Position numbers and translations under genes: made by a program. Positions 20,796 through 30,848 of a stretch of DNA of 41,952 nt are shown here, in pieces (position 1 is the stretch's first letter; each line of letters opens with the position of its first letter). Source of the DNA: Gemmatimonadales bacterium (GTDB lineage: Bacteria > Gemmatimonadota > Gemmatimonadetes > Gemmatimonadales > JACORV01); contig DATJUT010000097.1 of the NCBI GenBank assembly GCA_035502185.1, positions 1-41,952 of the forward strand, given 5' to 3'. Under the pieces are notes generated by a model that was not told the DNA's origin, did no database searches, and saw nothing but the letters and a program-made list of their open reading frames with translations.

Positions 20796-21557
20796 TCACC
20801 GGTCGGGCCGTGGCGTGGCGAGGATCCTCAGCCAGCTCTCCGCCTCCAGACTCGCCCCCCCCACCAGCACCCCATCCAGCTCCTCCTCGGCGAGCAGCGC
20901 GGCCGCGTTCTCCGGGTTCACGGAGCCGCCGTAGAGGATCGCGTGCCGCGCGCCCGGGGGAGTGCGCCCGGCCAGCCAGCGCCGGATCGTGCGGTGCACG
21001 GCCGCGGCGTCCGACGGCGTCGCGTTGACGCCCGTGCCGATCGCCCACACCGGCTCGTAGGCGATCGCGACGCGCGCGGTGGACGCGGCGTCGAGACCGG
21101 CGAGGCCGGCGGTCAACTGGCGCAGCACCACGGCCTCGGTGCTGCCGGCGCGGCGCTCCTCGATCAGCTCGCCCACGCACAGCATCGGCTGGAGCCCCGC
21201 GGCCAGCGCGGCGTGCACCTTGCGGCCGGTCTCCGCGTCGGTCTCGCCGAACTTGTGGCGGCGCTCCGAGTGGCCCACCAGGGCCCAGGTGGCGCCGGCG
21301 GCAGCGGCGATCGGCGCCGAGATCTCACCGGTGAAGGCGCCCTTCGCCTCCCAGTGCACATTCTGAACGCCCGCGGCGACGTCGCGCCGGCCCTTGATCT
21401 CCTCCACCACGGCGCCGAGCGAGACGGCGGGCGGGAAGAAGACCTGGTCCCGGTCCGGGAGCGGGCGATAGCGCGCGAGGATCTCCCGCACCACCTGCCG
21501 CGCCGCGGCCGGCGCGTGGTGCATCTTCCAGTTGGCCGCGAAGAGCAGGCGGCTCAT
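20796..21557 (-). CDS. tpiA: triose-phosphate isomerase
   Basis: This enzyme interconverts dihydroxyacetone phosphate and glyceraldehyde 3-phosphate. The 253-residue TIM barrel has Lys11 in NWKM, the electrophile His96 in GHSERR, the catalytic base Glu168 in [10 protein letters not shown], and the phosphate-binding YGGSVNPEN. The ATG at 21557 overlaps the pgk stop by 4 nt (ATGA). It is the last gene of gap-pgk-tpiA before a repeat array. Confidence 0.96.
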   Translation of the reverse strand: MSRLLFAANWKMHHAPAAARQVVREILARYRPLPDRDQVFFPPAVSLGAVVEEIKGRRDVAAGVQNVHWEAKGAFTGEISAPIAAAAGATWALVGHSERRHKFGETDAETGRKVHAALAAGLQPMLCVGELIEERRAGSTEAVVLRQLTAGLAGLDAASTARVAIAYEPVWAIGTGVNATPSDAAAVHRTIRRWLAGRTPPGARHAILYGGSVNPENAAALLAEEELDGVLVGGASLEAESWLRILATPRPDR

Positions 21558-22753
21558 GCGCGGTCGTCGAGTGCCGCGACGCCCGGGAGGACCTTGCCCT
21601 CGAGGAACTCGAGCGACGCGCCGCCGCCGGTCGAGACGTGGCTCACCTGGTCGGCGAGCTTCGCCTGCTCGATGGCCGCGGCGGAGTCGCCCCCTCCCAC
21701 CACCGTGGTGGCGCCCTTCGCCGTGGCGGCGGCCATCGCGCGGGCCACCGCCAGGGTGCCCTGGTCGAACGGCGGCGTCTCGAACACGCCCATCGGGCCG
21801 TTCCACACCACCGTCTTCGCGCCGGCCACGATCTCGGCGAATCGCCTGGTCGTCGCGGCGTCGATGTCGTACAGCGCCCAGCCCTCGGGGATCGCGTTCC
21901 ACGCCACGTCGCGCCGCTCCTGCGCCCTCTCCAGGGACGGGGCGGCCACGCCCCCGCCGGGCAGGACCAGCTTGTCGCCGGCGCGGGTCAGCAGGTCCTT
22001 CGCCATCGCGACCCGATCCTCCTCGACGAGGCTCGTGCCGGTCGCCGCGCCCTTCGCGCGGAAGAACGTGTTGGCCATCGCGCCGCCGATGAGGATCCGG
22101 TCCACGCGGGGCAGCAGGTTCTGGATGACGTCGATCTTGCCCGAGATCTTCGCGCCGCCCAGGATGGCGACGAACGGCCGCGCCGGCGAGGCCAGCAGCC
22201 CGCCCAGGTAGGCCAGCTCTTTCTCCATCAGCAGGCCGGCGACGGCAGGCTTCAGCAGGTGCGCCACCGCCTCGGTGGAGGCGTGGGCCCGGTGGGCCGA
22301 GCCGAACGCGTCGTCGACGTAGAAGTCGCCGAGCGCGGCGAACATCCGGGCCGTGGCGGGGTCGTTCTTCTCCTCGCCCGCCTGGAACCGCGTGTTCTCG
22401 ACCAGGGCGACGGCGCCGCGCGGCAGCACCCGGACCGCCTCGGCCGCCGCCGGCGCGGCCGGGTCCGCGATGAACGTGACCGGCATCCCGAGCAGCGTCT
22501 CCAGCACGGGCACGACGGGCTTGAGAGAGTACTTCGGCTCCGGCGTCCCGCCCTTGGGACGCCCGAGGTGCGAGAGCAGCACGATCCTCGCGCCGCGGTC
22601 CTTCAGGTCCTCGATGGTCGGGATCGCCGCGCGGATGCGCGTGTCGTCCGTGACCTTCCCGTCCTTGACCGGGACGTTGAAGTCCACGCGCACCAGGGCA
22701 CGGCGGCCCAGCACCGCCGCCGTGTCCAGGTTCTCGATCGTCTTCTTGGCCAT
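21554..22753 (-). CDS. pgk: phosphoglycerate kinase
   Basis: Pgk makes ATP from 1,3-bisphosphoglycerate in glycolysis. The 399-residue product has the N-terminal substrate motif RVDFNVP, the SHLGRPKG and ENTRF segments, and the C-terminal nucleotide region WNGPMGVFE and GGGDSAAA. The ATG at 22753 shares a base with the gap stop (TAATG), and the end overlaps tpiA. Length is normal. Confidence 0.97.
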   Translation of the reverse strand: MAKKTIENLDTAAVLGRRALVRVDFNVPVKDGKVTDDTRIRAAIPTIEDLKDRGARIVLLSHLGRPKGGTPEPKYSLKPVVPVLETLLGMPVTFIADPAAPAAAEAVRVLPRGAVALVENTRFQAGEEKNDPATARMFAALGDFYVDDAFGSAHRAHASTEAVAHLLKPAVAGLLMEKELAYLGGLLASPARPFVAILGGAKISGKIDVIQNLLPRVDRILIGGAMANTFFRAKGAATGTSLVEEDRVAMAKDLLTRAGDKLVLPGGGVAAPSLERAQERRDVAWNAIPEGWALYDIDAATTRRFAEIVAGAKTVVWNGPMGVFETPPFDQGTLAVARAMAAATAKGATTVVGGGDSAAAIEQAKLADQVSHVSTGGGASLEFLEGKVLPGVAALDDRA

Positions 22754-23760
22754 TACATCCTCGCCGCCACCAGCTCCATCAGGTCCACGCAGCGCATCGA
22801 GTAGCCCCACTCGTTGTCGTACCACGACGACACCTGCAGCATCGTGCCGTCCACCACGCTGGTGCTCATCGCGTCCACGATGGACGAGAAGGGATTGCCG
22901 ATGAAGTCGCTCGACACCAGGGGCGCCTCGCACACGTCGAGGACGCCCTTCAGCGGGCCGGCCGCGGCCTTCTTGAACGCCTCGTTGACCTCGGCGGGCG
23001 TCGTCGTCTTCTCGACCTGCACGATCAGGTTGACGGACGACACGTCCGCCGTCGGCACGCGCAGCGACACGCCGTCGATCTTGCCCTTCACCTCCGGGAT
23101 CACCAGCGACGTGGCCTTGGCGGCGCCGGTCGTGGTCGGGATGATGCTCAGCGCGGCCGCGCGCGCCCGCCGTAGGTCCTTGTGCGGGAAGTCGAGCACG
23201 TTCTGGTCGTTGGTGTAGGCGTGCACGGTGATCATGTAGCCGCGCACCCAGCCGAACGCGTCGCGCACCACCTTCACCACCGGCACCAGGCAGTTGGTGG
23301 TGCAGGACGCGTTGGAGAGCAGGTGGTGCTTCGCCGGGTCGTACTTGTCGTGGTTGACGCCCATCACGATCGTGATGTCCTCGCCCTTGGCGGGCGCGGA
23401 GATGATCACCTTCCTGGCGCCGGCGGCGAAATGGCCCGCGGCCTTCTCCTTGTCGGTGAACCGGCCGGTGGACTCCACGACCAGCGTCGCCCCCAGGTCC
23501 TTCCACGGGAGCTTCGCGGGCTCCTTCTCCGCCGTCACCGCGATCTTCTTCCCGTTGATCATCAGGTGGTCGGCGCCCGCCGTGACCTCGCCCGGGAACG
23601 TGCGGTGCACCGAGTCGTACTTGAACAGGTGGGCCAGGGTCTTGGTATCGGTGATGTCGTTGACGGCGACGATGTCGAGGTTGGTGCGCTTCTGCAGCGC
23701 CGCCCGCAATACCAGCCGTCCGATCCGTCCGAACCCGTTGATGCCTACGCGCACTGCCAT
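22753..23760 (-). CDS. gap: glyceraldehyde-3-phosphate dehydrogenase, type I
   Basis: The enzyme oxidises and phosphorylates glyceraldehyde 3-phosphate using NAD. The 335-residue product has the NAD fold [10 protein letters not shown] at 7-16 and catalytic Cys153 in SNASCTTNC. It ends with the typical [11 protein letters not shown] region. The ATG at 23760 has GGAGGA about 10 nt upstream. It lies 30 nt after the comF-family gene and begins the tight gap-pgk-tpiA unit. Confidence 0.97.
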   Translation of the reverse strand: MAVRVGINGFGRIGRLVLRAALQKRTNLDIVAVNDITDTKTLAHLFKYDSVHRTFPGEVTAGADHLMINGKKIAVTAEKEPAKLPWKDLGATLVVESTGRFTDKEKAAGHFAAGARKVIISAPAKGEDITIVMGVNHDKYDPAKHHLLSNASCTTNCLVPVVKVVRDAFGWVRGYMITVHAYTNDQNVLDFPHKDLRRARAAALSIIPTTTGAAKATSLVIPEVKGKIDGVSLRVPTADVSSVNLIVQVEKTTTPAEVNEAFKKAAAGPLKGVLDVCEAPLVSSDFIGNPFSSIVDAMSTSVVDGTMLQVSSWYDNEWGYSMRCVDLMELVAARM

Positions 23761-23790
23761 GTCCAGCTTCCTCCGTCGTTCAGTGGTTCG

Positions 23791-24567
23791 TCATCCCGGC
23801 ACCAGCGCGCGGGCGAACGTCACCGCGCCGACCGAAGCCGGGCCCAGGCGAGCGAGCGCCCCGGCCGCAGCGGCCAGCGTCGCGCCCGTCGTCAGCACAT
23901 CGTCCACCAGCGCCACCCGCAGTCCTGCCAGCGCGGGCCCCGCAGCCGCGAACGCCCCGGCCACGTTCTTCCGCCGGTCCGCCGGGCTGAGCCGGGTCTG
24001 GGTCCGGGTCTCCCGGGTGCGCCGCAGCGCTCCCTCCAGCACCGGGACCGCGAGCGCGCGACCCAGCGCCTGCGCGAGGAGCGCCGCCTGGTTGTGGCCC
24101 CGCTCCCGCAGCCGCGTCGGCCCGAGCGGCACGGCCACGAGCGCATCGAGCGGCCCCAGCCGCGCGCCGGCGGCGGCGATGTGGTCGGCCATGGGCTCCG
24201 CGGCGACCCGCCACCCTCCGTACTTCAGCGCGTGGACCAGGTTCCGCGCCGGGCCCTCGTCCAGCCAGGTCCCCGAGACCGCCCACGCCAGCTCGGCCGG
24301 CCACTCCCGGCAGAACGCGCAGTGGGCACCGGCCCCGGCGCCGCGACCCTTCCCGGCCGGCTCGACGGCCTGCAGGCTCCACCGGTCGATCGGCTGCCCG
24401 CACCTGCCGCACACCGGCGGTGCGATCTCCCTCAGCCGGTGCCGGCACAGCTCGCAGCAGGCGCCGCGCGCCCCCGTCTGCGGCAGCGGCCGCTCGCATC
24501 CCAGGCACGCGCGCGGCAGCGCGAGGGCCTCGATCTCCAGCACCCGCGCCCGCGCCGCGGCCAACAT
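23791..24567 (-). CDS. ComF family phosphoribosyltransferase-like protein
   Basis: The 258-residue product has an N-terminal zinc-ribbon region with paired cysteines (CLGC, CELC, CGRC, CAFC). A C-terminal PRTase domain carries VALVDDVLTTGATL. This is the ComF/GntX architecture, linked to DNA uptake in some bacteria; the enzyme activity is not well defined. Two ATGs are possible. 24567 lies 1 nt after the aroE stop and is used here; 24585 would add six residues and overlap aroE. Confidence 0.88.
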   Translation of the reverse strand: MLAAARARVLEIEALALPRACLGCERPLPQTGARGACCELCRHRLREIAPPVCGRCGQPIDRWSLQAVEPAGKGRGAGAGAHCAFCREWPAELAWAVSGTWLDEGPARNLVHALKYGGWRVAAEPMADHIAAAGARLGPLDALVAVPLGPTRLRERGHNQAALLAQALGRALAVPVLEGALRRTRETRTQTRLSPADRRKNVAGAFAAAGPALAGLRVALVDDVLTTGATLAAAAGALARLGPASVGAVTFARALVPG

Positions 24568-24568
24568 A

Positions 24569-25408
24569 CTACCCGCGAAGCGCATCCTCCACCGCCGCGC
24601 GCATGACCGTGACCGGTGCCGGAACACCGAACCACCGCTCGAACGACGCCGCTCCCTGCGCGACCAGCACGCCGCGTCCGTCGGCGGCGGCGATGCCGAT
24701 CTCCCGGGCGACGCGCACCAGCGCGGTTCCTCCCCGCGCGTACACTAGGTCGAGCACGGCCGCGGGCGCCAGCCGCCTCAGGGTCGCCGCGTCGATCGGC
24801 GGTGGATCCCCCTGGTCGAGCCCCAGCGGCGTGGCATTGACGATCAGGTCGGCCGACGACACTTCCCCGATCCCCACACCCGTGACCCCGACGCCCGCTT
24901 CCTTCCCCCATGCTGCGAAATCCGCCGCTCGACCGCCGTCCCTGGAGACCACCGCAATCTCCGCGCCGGGCCACCCGTCGGCGACCGCCACGGCGACCGC
25001 GCGCGCGGAGCCCCCGGTGCCGAGCACGAGCGCGCGGCGGACGGGGTGCGGTCCCGCGAGCCCGGAGGCCACCGTGCGCACCGCGCTCACGTCGGTATTG
25101 TCTCCGGCCAGCGCCGTGTCGTCGGCCCACAGCGTGTTGCACGCCCCGCTGCGGCGGACCGACTCGGAGGGACGATCGAGCAGGCCGGCCGCCGCGCGCT
25201 TGAACGGGATCGTGACGTTGAGGCCGCCCCCGGCGCCCACCAGCGCCCGGGCCAGCTCCGGGAAGGCCTCGCGCGACGTGCGCAGGGCGAGGTACGCGGC
25301 GTCGAGCCCCAGCGCGGCGATGGCCGCGTTGTGCATGGCCGGCGACAGCGAGTGGCCGACCGGGTCGCCGACCACGGCCAGGAGCCTAGTGGTCGCCCGG
25401 ATTCGCAT
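24569..25408 (-). CDS. aroE: shikimate dehydrogenase
   Basis: AroE reduces 3-dehydroshikimate with NADPH in aromatic amino acid synthesis. The 279-residue product has the substrate-binding GHSLSPAMHN, the catalytic lysine in NVTIPFK, the aspartate in GDNTD and the nucleotide motif GTGGSARA. The ATG at 25408 has GGAAG upstream and overlaps the phosphatase gene by 23 nt. A start a few codons later (inside LLAVVGDP) is also possible. Confidence 0.94.
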   Translation of the reverse strand: MRIRATTRLLAVVGDPVGHSLSPAMHNAAIAALGLDAAYLALRTSREAFPELARALVGAGGGLNVTIPFKRAAAGLLDRPSESVRRSGACNTLWADDTALAGDNTDVSAVRTVASGLAGPHPVRRALVLGTGGSARAVAVAVADGWPGAEIAVVSRDGGRAADFAAWGKEAGVGVTGVGIGEVSSADLIVNATPLGLDQGDPPPIDAATLRRLAPAAVLDLVYARGGTALVRVAREIGIAAADGRGVLVAQGAASFERWFGVPAPVTVMRAAVEDALRG

Positions 25409-25865
25409 CCGCCGGCTTCCCGGGCAGGCGTCCCACCGCGTCGGCCAGCAACGCCTCCAGCCGCTCGAACGTCGCCCGGTACTCGTCGAGGTCGCCACCG
25501 AACGGGTCGTCGATCTGCGCGTCCGCCGCCGCGCGGCCGGCGTACTCGCCCAGCAGGTGCGCCTTCCCGGTCCCGCCGAGCGCGACCGCGCGCTCCACGT
25601 GGTGCGGGCTCATGCCGAAGATCAGGTCGGCGGACGCCACCAGGTCGGAGGTGATCTGCCGGGCGCGGTGCGCCGACAGGTCGAGGCCGTGCTCGAGCGC
25701 GACGAGGTACGCGCCCTCGGACGCGGGCGCGCCGTCCTGGGCCGCCGTGCCCGCCGACGACACCGCGACGTCGTCGCGGCCGCGGGCGCGCAGCAGCCGC
25801 CGCGCGATGGCCTCGGCCATCGGACTGCGGCAGATGTTGCCGGTGCAGACGAGCAGGACCTTCAC
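25386..25865 (-). CDS. low-molecular-weight protein-tyrosine-phosphatase family protein
   Basis: The 159-residue product begins with the P-loop CTGNICRS, with nucleophile Cys7 and Arg13 in CX5R. It has the general-acid aspartate in the IDDPFGG segment at about 117-123. These proteins dephosphorylate protein tyrosine or, in related forms, arginine. The one after a Sua5-type gene in Bacillus (YwlE) is an arginine phosphatase, so that role is possible here, since the neighbour is tsaC. The GTG at 25865 follows the tsaC stop by 1 nt. Confidence 0.9.
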   Translation of the reverse strand: MKVLLVCTGNICRSPMAEAIARRLLRARGRDDVAVSSAGTAAQDGAPASEGAYLVALEHGLDLSAHRARQITSDLVASADLIFGMSPHHVERAVALGGTGKAHLLGEYAGRAAADAQIDDPFGGDLDEYRATFERLEALLADAVGRLPGKPADANPGDH

Positions 25866-25866
25866 G

Positions 25867-26514
25867 CTACGCCACCAGCGCCGGCACGATGCTGGCGAGC
25901 CGGCCCCGGGCGATGGCGCCCTCGCGCACCAGGCGCGGAGCGCTGCCCGTGCAGTCGATGAGCGTCGAGGGCGGCGAGTCGGGCAGCCGGCCCGCGTCGA
26001 GCACCAGGAGGGTGCCCTCCGCGACCGCAGGCGCGAACGTGCGCTCGATGGCCGGCGCCTCCATCAGCGACGGCTGCCCCGGGCGGTTCGCGCTGGTCGA
26101 GGTGATCGGCGAGCCGAGGGTCTCGATGAGCTGCGCCGCTCCAGGGTGCGACGTCCACCGGACCGCGACCCCGCCCTCCGGCCCGCGCAGCGCGTCCGGC
26201 AGCCGGCCCTCGCCGCCGGGCAGCACGAGCGTGAGCGGCCCCGGCCAGAACGCGGAGGCGAACCGCTCCGCCGCGTCGGTCAGCCGCAGGCCGATGCCTT
26301 CGAGCATCCGCCGGTCCGCCACGAGCACCAGGAACGGCTTGCCGGGCTCCCGGCCCTTCAGCGCCGCGAGCCGCTCGACCGCGGCGGTCGCGGTGACCGA
26401 GCCGAAGCCGTACACGGTTTCGGTCGGGTACGCGATGAGGCCGCGGCGCGCCAGGTGGGTCACCACCGCGGGCAGCGCCGCGGCCACCTCGGCCGGGGTG
26501 CGGTACGCGATCAC
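25867..26514 (-). CDS. tsaC: L-threonylcarbamoyladenylate synthase (Sua5/YrdC family)
   Basis: The enzyme makes threonylcarbamoyl-AMP from threonine, bicarbonate and ATP for the t6A37 modification of tRNAs that read ANN codons. The 215-residue product has the family segments RGLIAYPTETVYGFG, KGREPGKPF, WPGPLTLVLP and SPITSTSANRPGQPS. It lacks the extra C-terminal Sua5 domain. The GTG at 26514 overlaps the ispD stop (GTGA). Confidence 0.93.
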   Translation of the reverse strand: MIAYRTPAEVAAALPAVVTHLARRGLIAYPTETVYGFGSVTATAAVERLAALKGREPGKPFLVLVADRRMLEGIGLRLTDAAERFASAFWPGPLTLVLPGGEGRLPDALRGPEGGVAVRWTSHPGAAQLIETLGSPITSTSANRPGQPSLMEAPAIERTFAPAVAEGTLLVLDAGRLPDSPPSTLIDCTGSAPRLVREGAIARGRLASIVPALVA

Positions 26515-27221
26515 GCCCGCGCCTCGGCGGCCAGCGCCTCCGCCAGGACGAAGTCCTCGGCCGTGGTGATCTTGAGGTTGCGCGCGCTGCCCGCGACCAC
26601 GCGCACCGGGTGGCCGAGCCGCTCGCACAACGCGGCGTCGTCGGTCGCGCCCGAGGCGGCGTCGGCGCGCGAGCGCTGGTGCGCCGTCTCGAGCATCGCC
26701 CGCGGAAACGCCTGCGGCGTCTGCACCGAGACCAGGCGCTCGCGCGGCACCGTCCGCACCACCAGGCCGGCGGTATCCGTCTCCTTCACCGTGTCCGAGA
26801 CCGGCAGGCCGGGCACGGCGGCGGCCCCCAGCTCGGCCACCGCCAGCACGCGGTCGATCAGCTCGCGCTCGACGAACGGCCGCGCCGCGTCGTGCACCAG
26901 CACCAGCGACGGACCTCGGGGCAGCTTCGCCAGGCCGTTGGCAACGGACTGCTGGCGGTGCTCGCCGCCCCCGGTCACGAGCAGGCGGTCGGACAGCAGC
27001 GCCCGCAGCCACTCGGGCGGCGACGCCGCGTGTTCCGGCGGGAGGACCACGACGATGGGGCCCACGCGGGGATGCTGCGCGAAGGGGCGAATGGCCCTGA
27101 GCAGGATGGGGACGCCGCCGATCGGGCGGAACTGCTTGAGCTCCCCCGCGTCGGGCCCGGCCGCCTGAGCGCGGACGCCGCGCCCGGCGGCGACGATCAC
27201 CGCACCGGTGTCAGGCGGCAA
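26511..27221 (-). CDS. ispD: 2-C-methyl-D-erythritol 4-phosphate cytidylyltransferase
   Basis: IspD transfers CMP to methylerythritol phosphate in non-mevalonate isoprenoid synthesis. The 236-residue product has the nucleotidyltransferase start VIVAAGRG, KQFRPIGGVPIL, VHDAARPFV and the late QTPQAF and TDDAALCE motifs. The loop after VIVAAGRG is longer than usual (AQAAGPDAGEL). The start is a TTG at 27221 that overlaps radA by 11 nt; no ATG precedes the core. Confidence 0.93.
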   Translation of the reverse strand: MPPDTGAVIVAAGRGVRAQAAGPDAGELKQFRPIGGVPILLRAIRPFAQHPRVGPIVVVLPPEHAASPPEWLRALLSDRLLVTGGGEHRQQSVANGLAKLPRGPSLVLVHDAARPFVERELIDRVLAVAELGAAAVPGLPVSDTVKETDTAGLVVRTVPRERLVSVQTPQAFPRAMLETAHQRSRADAASGATDDAALCERLGHPVRVVAGSARNLKITTAEDFVLAEALAAEARA

Positions 27222-28590
27222 GCCGATGGGCCAGCTCCCCCAGGTGCTCGACGCGCACCAGCTCCAGGCCGCCGGGCGACGCCTGCCTCAGCCCGGTGCG
27301 CGAGCCGACGAACGCGCGGCGGAAGCCGTGGCGCGCCGCTTCGGCGAGCCGCCGGTCCACGCTCGCCACGGCCCGCACCTCGCCGCCCAGGCCCACCTCG
27401 CCGAGGAACAGCGCATCGGCCGGCAGGGCGCGGTCGCGCACGCTGGAGATCAGCGCGGCCACCACCGCCAGGTCGCCCGAGGGCTCGCTCAGCCGCACGC
27501 CGCCGGTGACGTTCACGAACACGTCGAGATCGCCGAACGGCAGGCCGGCGCGCCGCTCCAGGACCGCGAGCAGCACGGCGAGCCGGCGGTGGTCCACGCC
27601 GGCGCTCACCCGCTGCGGCGTCCCGAAGCCCGCCCGCGAGGCCAGCGCCTGGATCTCCACCAGCAGCGGCCGCGTGCCTTCCATCAGGGCGGTCACCGCG
27701 CTGCCGGAGATGCCCTCGTGCCGCGCCGCGAGGAACGCCGCGGAGGGGTTCGCCACCGGGAGCAGTCCCGCCGAGGTCATCTCGAACACGCCGATCTCGT
27801 CCACGCCGCCGAACCGGTTCTTGGTCGCGCGCAGGATGCGGTGGTCCAGCGCACCCTCGCCCTCGAAGTAGAGCACGGTGTCCACGATGTGCTCGAGCGT
27901 CTTGGGGCCCGCGATCCCGCCGCCCTTGGTCACGTGGCCCACCAGCAGCACCGCCGGACCCGACTCCTTCGCGAAACGCATCAGCCGGCCCGCGCACTCG
28001 CGCACCTGGCCGACGTTGCCGGGCGCACCCTCGAGGTCCGCCGTGTAGGCCGTCTGGATGGAGTCCACGACCACGACGCGCGCGCCCACGCGCACGGCCT
28101 GCTCGATCACCCGCTCCAGCGCGGTCTCCGCCAGGACGTGCACGCGGCCCGCGGGCTCCTCCAGCCGGTCGGCCCGGAGCCGCACCTGCTCGGGCGACTC
28201 CTCGCCGCTCGCGTACAGCGTGGGCACGCCGGCGGCCTCGAGTCGCGCCGCCACCTGGAGGAGCAGCGTGGATTTCCCGATGCCCGGCTCGCCGCCCACC
28301 AGGACCAGCGAGCCGGGGACGATCCCGCCGCCCAGCACGTAGTCGAACTCGGCGAGGCCGGTCTTGTAGCGCGGCATCGCGTCCGCCGCGATGTCGTCCA
28401 GCCGCACCGGCTCCGGTCCGCCGCCCGAGCGGCCGCCGCCGGCGGCGCTGCGCGCGCGGGGGTGCGGCTTCGCGGCCGCCTCCTCGACCAGGCTGTTCCA
28501 CGCCTGGCAGGCCTCGCACCGCCCGGTCCACTTCGGCTGCTCGGCCCCGCACTCGGTGCAGCGGAAGACCGAGCGGGCCTTAGCGGCCAT
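27211..28590 (-). CDS. radA: DNA repair protein RadA
   Basis: RadA is a RecA-like ATPase that drives branch migration in recombination. The 459-residue product has a C4 zinc finger (Cys11, 14, 25, 28), the Walker A motif GGEPGIGKST at 99-108, the RadA-specific KNRFG motif, and a C-terminal Lon-like domain (VNVTGGVRLSEPSGDLAVVAAL). The ATG at 28590 overlaps the dnaB stop by 11 nt. It pairs naturally with the replicative helicase gene upstream. Confidence 0.96.
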   Translation of the reverse strand: MAAKARSVFRCTECGAEQPKWTGRCEACQAWNSLVEEAAAKPHPRARSAAGGGRSGGGPEPVRLDDIAADAMPRYKTGLAEFDYVLGGGIVPGSLVLVGGEPGIGKSTLLLQVAARLEAAGVPTLYASGEESPEQVRLRADRLEEPAGRVHVLAETALERVIEQAVRVGARVVVVDSIQTAYTADLEGAPGNVGQVRECAGRLMRFAKESGPAVLLVGHVTKGGGIAGPKTLEHIVDTVLYFEGEGALDHRILRATKNRFGGVDEIGVFEMTSAGLLPVANPSAAFLAARHEGISGSAVTALMEGTRPLLVEIQALASRAGFGTPQRVSAGVDHRRLAVLLAVLERRAGLPFGDLDVFVNVTGGVRLSEPSGDLAVVAALISSVRDRALPADALFLGEVGLGGEVRAVASVDRRLAEAARHGFRRAFVGSRTGLRQASPGGLELVRVEHLGELAHRLAA

Positions 28591-29971
28591 TCCCGCCGTC
28601 TCCGTTCTCGCGGGCGCTGTAGTTGTCGAACCGGGTGTACGCCTTGTGGAAGTGGAGCTTGATGGTGCCGGTGGGGCCGTTGCGCTGCTTGCCGATGATG
28701 ACCTCGGCCTGGCCCTCGATGTTCTCGCCGGTCTTGGGGTCCTGCGTCCCCGAGTACATCTCCTCGCGATAGATGAACAGCACCACGTCGGCGTCCTGCT
28801 CGATCGCGCCCGACTCGCGCAGGTCGGAGAGCTGCGGCCGCCGGTGCTCCCCGCCCCGCTGCTCCGGCGCGCGCGACAGCTGCGACAGCGCGAGGATCGG
28901 GACGTCGAGCTCCTTCGCCAGCGCCTTGAGCGCGCGCGAGATCGCGCTGATCTCCTGCACGCGGTTCTCCGCCTGCTCCGGCGAGCGCATCAGCTGCAGA
29001 TAGTCCACGATGATCAGCCCGACGTTATGCTCGGCCTTGATGCGCCGCGCCTTGGACCGCAGCTCCAGCGGGGTGAGCGCCGCGCTGTCGTCGATCCAGA
29101 TCGGCGCCGACGAGAGGATGCCGGCGGCGCGCGCCAGCAGCGCGTAGTCGGCGTCCTTGAGCATGCCCTGGCGGAGGCGGTGCGCGTCCACCCGCGCCTC
29201 GCTGGTCAGCAAGCGCTGGACCAGCTGCGCCTTCGCCATCTCGAGGCTGAACACCGCCACCGGAATGCCCTTCTCGATCGCGGCGTGCTGCGCGACGTTG
29301 AGGCACAGCGCCGTCTTCCCCATGCTCGGCCGCGCCGCGATGATCACCAGGTCCGCGTTCTGGAACCCCGCCGTCCTGTCGTCCAAGTCTGCGAAGCCCG
29401 ACGGCACGCCGGTAATCGATTGTCCGCCGGCGTGGAGCGATTCGATGCGCTCCATCGTCGGCCACAGCAGCTCCTTGAGGCGGACGAAGCCCTCGGTCTT
29501 GCGGGTCTCCGACACCAGGAAGATCCGCTGCTCGGCGCTGTCGAGGACCTCGTCGGCCAGCCGCTTGGCCTCGTAGGCCTCCTGCACGATCCCGGTCGCC
29601 GCCTCGATGAGCCGCCGCAGCAGCGCCTTGTCGCGGACGATCTTGGCGTGGTAGTCGATGTTGGCGGCGGTGGGCACGACGTCGAGCAGGTAGGACAGGT
29701 ACTCGATGCCGCCGACGGCCTCCAGCTCGCCCCGGCGGTCCACCTCGTCGCGCAGGGTGACCGGGTCGATGACGCCGCCGCGCTCGACGATCCCGTGCAT
29801 CGCGCGGAACAGCCGGCGGTGGCCCTCGCGGTGGAACATCGCGTCGTCGAGGAGCTCCACCCCCCGGAGCGCCGCGTCGGCATCCAGCAGCATCGCGCCG
29901 AGGACCGCCTGCTCGGCCTCGGCGCTGTAGGGAGGCTGGCGGCCGCCGAAGACGTCAGGCGCCGTCGCCAT
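28580..29971 (-). CDS. dnaB: replicative DNA helicase DnaB
   Basis: DnaB is the ring helicase at the replication fork. The 463-residue product has the N-terminal primase-binding domain (PYSAEAEQAVLGAMLLD), a linker helix, and the RecA-like domain with Walker A ARPSMGKT at 213-220, LIIVDYLQLM as Walker B region, and the arginine-finger end. No intein is present. ATG 29971 is chosen; ATG 30001 would add ten residues and overlap the UDG gene by 47 nt. Confidence 0.96.
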   Translation of the reverse strand: MATAPDVFGGRQPPYSAEAEQAVLGAMLLDADAALRGVELLDDAMFHREGHRRLFRAMHGIVERGGVIDPVTLRDEVDRRGELEAVGGIEYLSYLLDVVPTAANIDYHAKIVRDKALLRRLIEAATGIVQEAYEAKRLADEVLDSAEQRIFLVSETRKTEGFVRLKELLWPTMERIESLHAGGQSITGVPSGFADLDDRTAGFQNADLVIIAARPSMGKTALCLNVAQHAAIEKGIPVAVFSLEMAKAQLVQRLLTSEARVDAHRLRQGMLKDADYALLARAAGILSSAPIWIDDSAALTPLELRSKARRIKAEHNVGLIIVDYLQLMRSPEQAENRVQEISAISRALKALAKELDVPILALSQLSRAPEQRGGEHRRPQLSDLRESGAIEQDADVVLFIYREEMYSGTQDPKTGENIEGQAEVIIGKQRNGPTGTIKLHFHKAYTRFDNYSARENGDGGNGR

Positions 29972-30848
29972 CGTAGATCCGGCGTGCGATACGGATGTCA
30001 TCCCAAGTCGGACGCTTCCAGTGCGGGTTGCGCAGCAGCGCCGCCGGGTGATAGGTGACGATCAGCGGGATGCCGCGGTAGCGGTGCAGCTTGCCCCGCA
30101 GCTCGCCCAGCGACGCGGTCACGCCCAGCAGCGCGTGCGCGGCCGGGCGCCCCATCGCCAGGATCACCCGCGGCCCGATCAGCTCCAGCTGCCGATGGAG
30201 ATACGGCGAACAGGCCGCGACTTCAAGCGGCTCGGGGTCGCGGTTCTCGGGCGGCCGGCACTTGAGCACGTTGCAGATGAACACGTCCTCGCGGCGGAAG
30301 CCGATCGCCTTGAGGATGTCGTCGAGCAGCTTGCCGGCGCGCCCCACGAACGGTCGCCCCGTCTCGTCCTCCGTGGCCCCGGGTGCCTCGCCCACCACCA
30401 CTAGGCCCGCCTTCGGGTCGCCTTCCCCGGGCACGCTGTGCCGGCGGCTGTGGCCGAGGGCGCACTTGCGGCAGGCGTCGACGACCGGCACCAGGGCCTC
30501 GAGCGTGGCCAGCTGGCGGAGCGGGTCGGCGGCGAACAGGTCGTCGCCGGCGGCGGGGGCTTCCGCCACGATGCCGGCGGGAATCGCGGCCGGAGTCTTG
30601 CCCTTCGCCGGTGCCGCCATCCGGTCTGGGGCCGGAGCCGCCGCCTCGGCGGGAGCCCGTCCCGCGGTCGGAGCCTGCGGCCGACGCGCTCCAGCTGAGC
30701 CCGCGGCTGCCGCCTCGCGACTGACCACCACTGATGGAGTCGGCGTCTCGGAACTGCTCTGTTCTGACCGCTCGATCCCGGGCAGAACGACGTCCGTCTC
30801 GCCCAGCTCGATCAGCTGTTGGAGGTAGCGTCTGCGGGCATCATCCAC
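29955..30848 (-). CDS. uracil-DNA glycosylase, family 4 (4Fe-4S type)
   Basis: The enzyme removes uracil from DNA. The C-terminal 190 residues hold the family-4 core: GEAPGATEDETGRPFVGRAGKLL spread over motif 1, NVLKCRPPENRDP, and TYHPAALLRNP. Cysteines that bind the 4Fe-4S cluster are seen in CRKCALG and later at CNVLKC and ACSPYL. Residues 27-110 are a low-complexity Pro/Ala-rich linker not found in the compact archaeal enzymes. The GTG at 30848 overlaps coaBC by 8 nt, and the end overlaps dnaB. Confidence 0.93.
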   Translation of the reverse strand: MDDARRRYLQQLIELGETDVVLPGIERSEQSSSETPTPSVVVSREAAAAGSAGARRPQAPTAGRAPAEAAAPAPDRMAAPAKGKTPAAIPAGIVAEAPAAGDDLFAADPLRQLATLEALVPVVDACRKCALGHSRRHSVPGEGDPKAGLVVVGEAPGATEDETGRPFVGRAGKLLDDILKAIGFRREDVFICNVLKCRPPENRDPEPLEVAACSPYLHRQLELIGPRVILAMGRPAAHALLGVTASLGELRGKLHRYRGIPLIVTYHPAALLRNPHWKRPTWDDIRIARRIYDGDGA

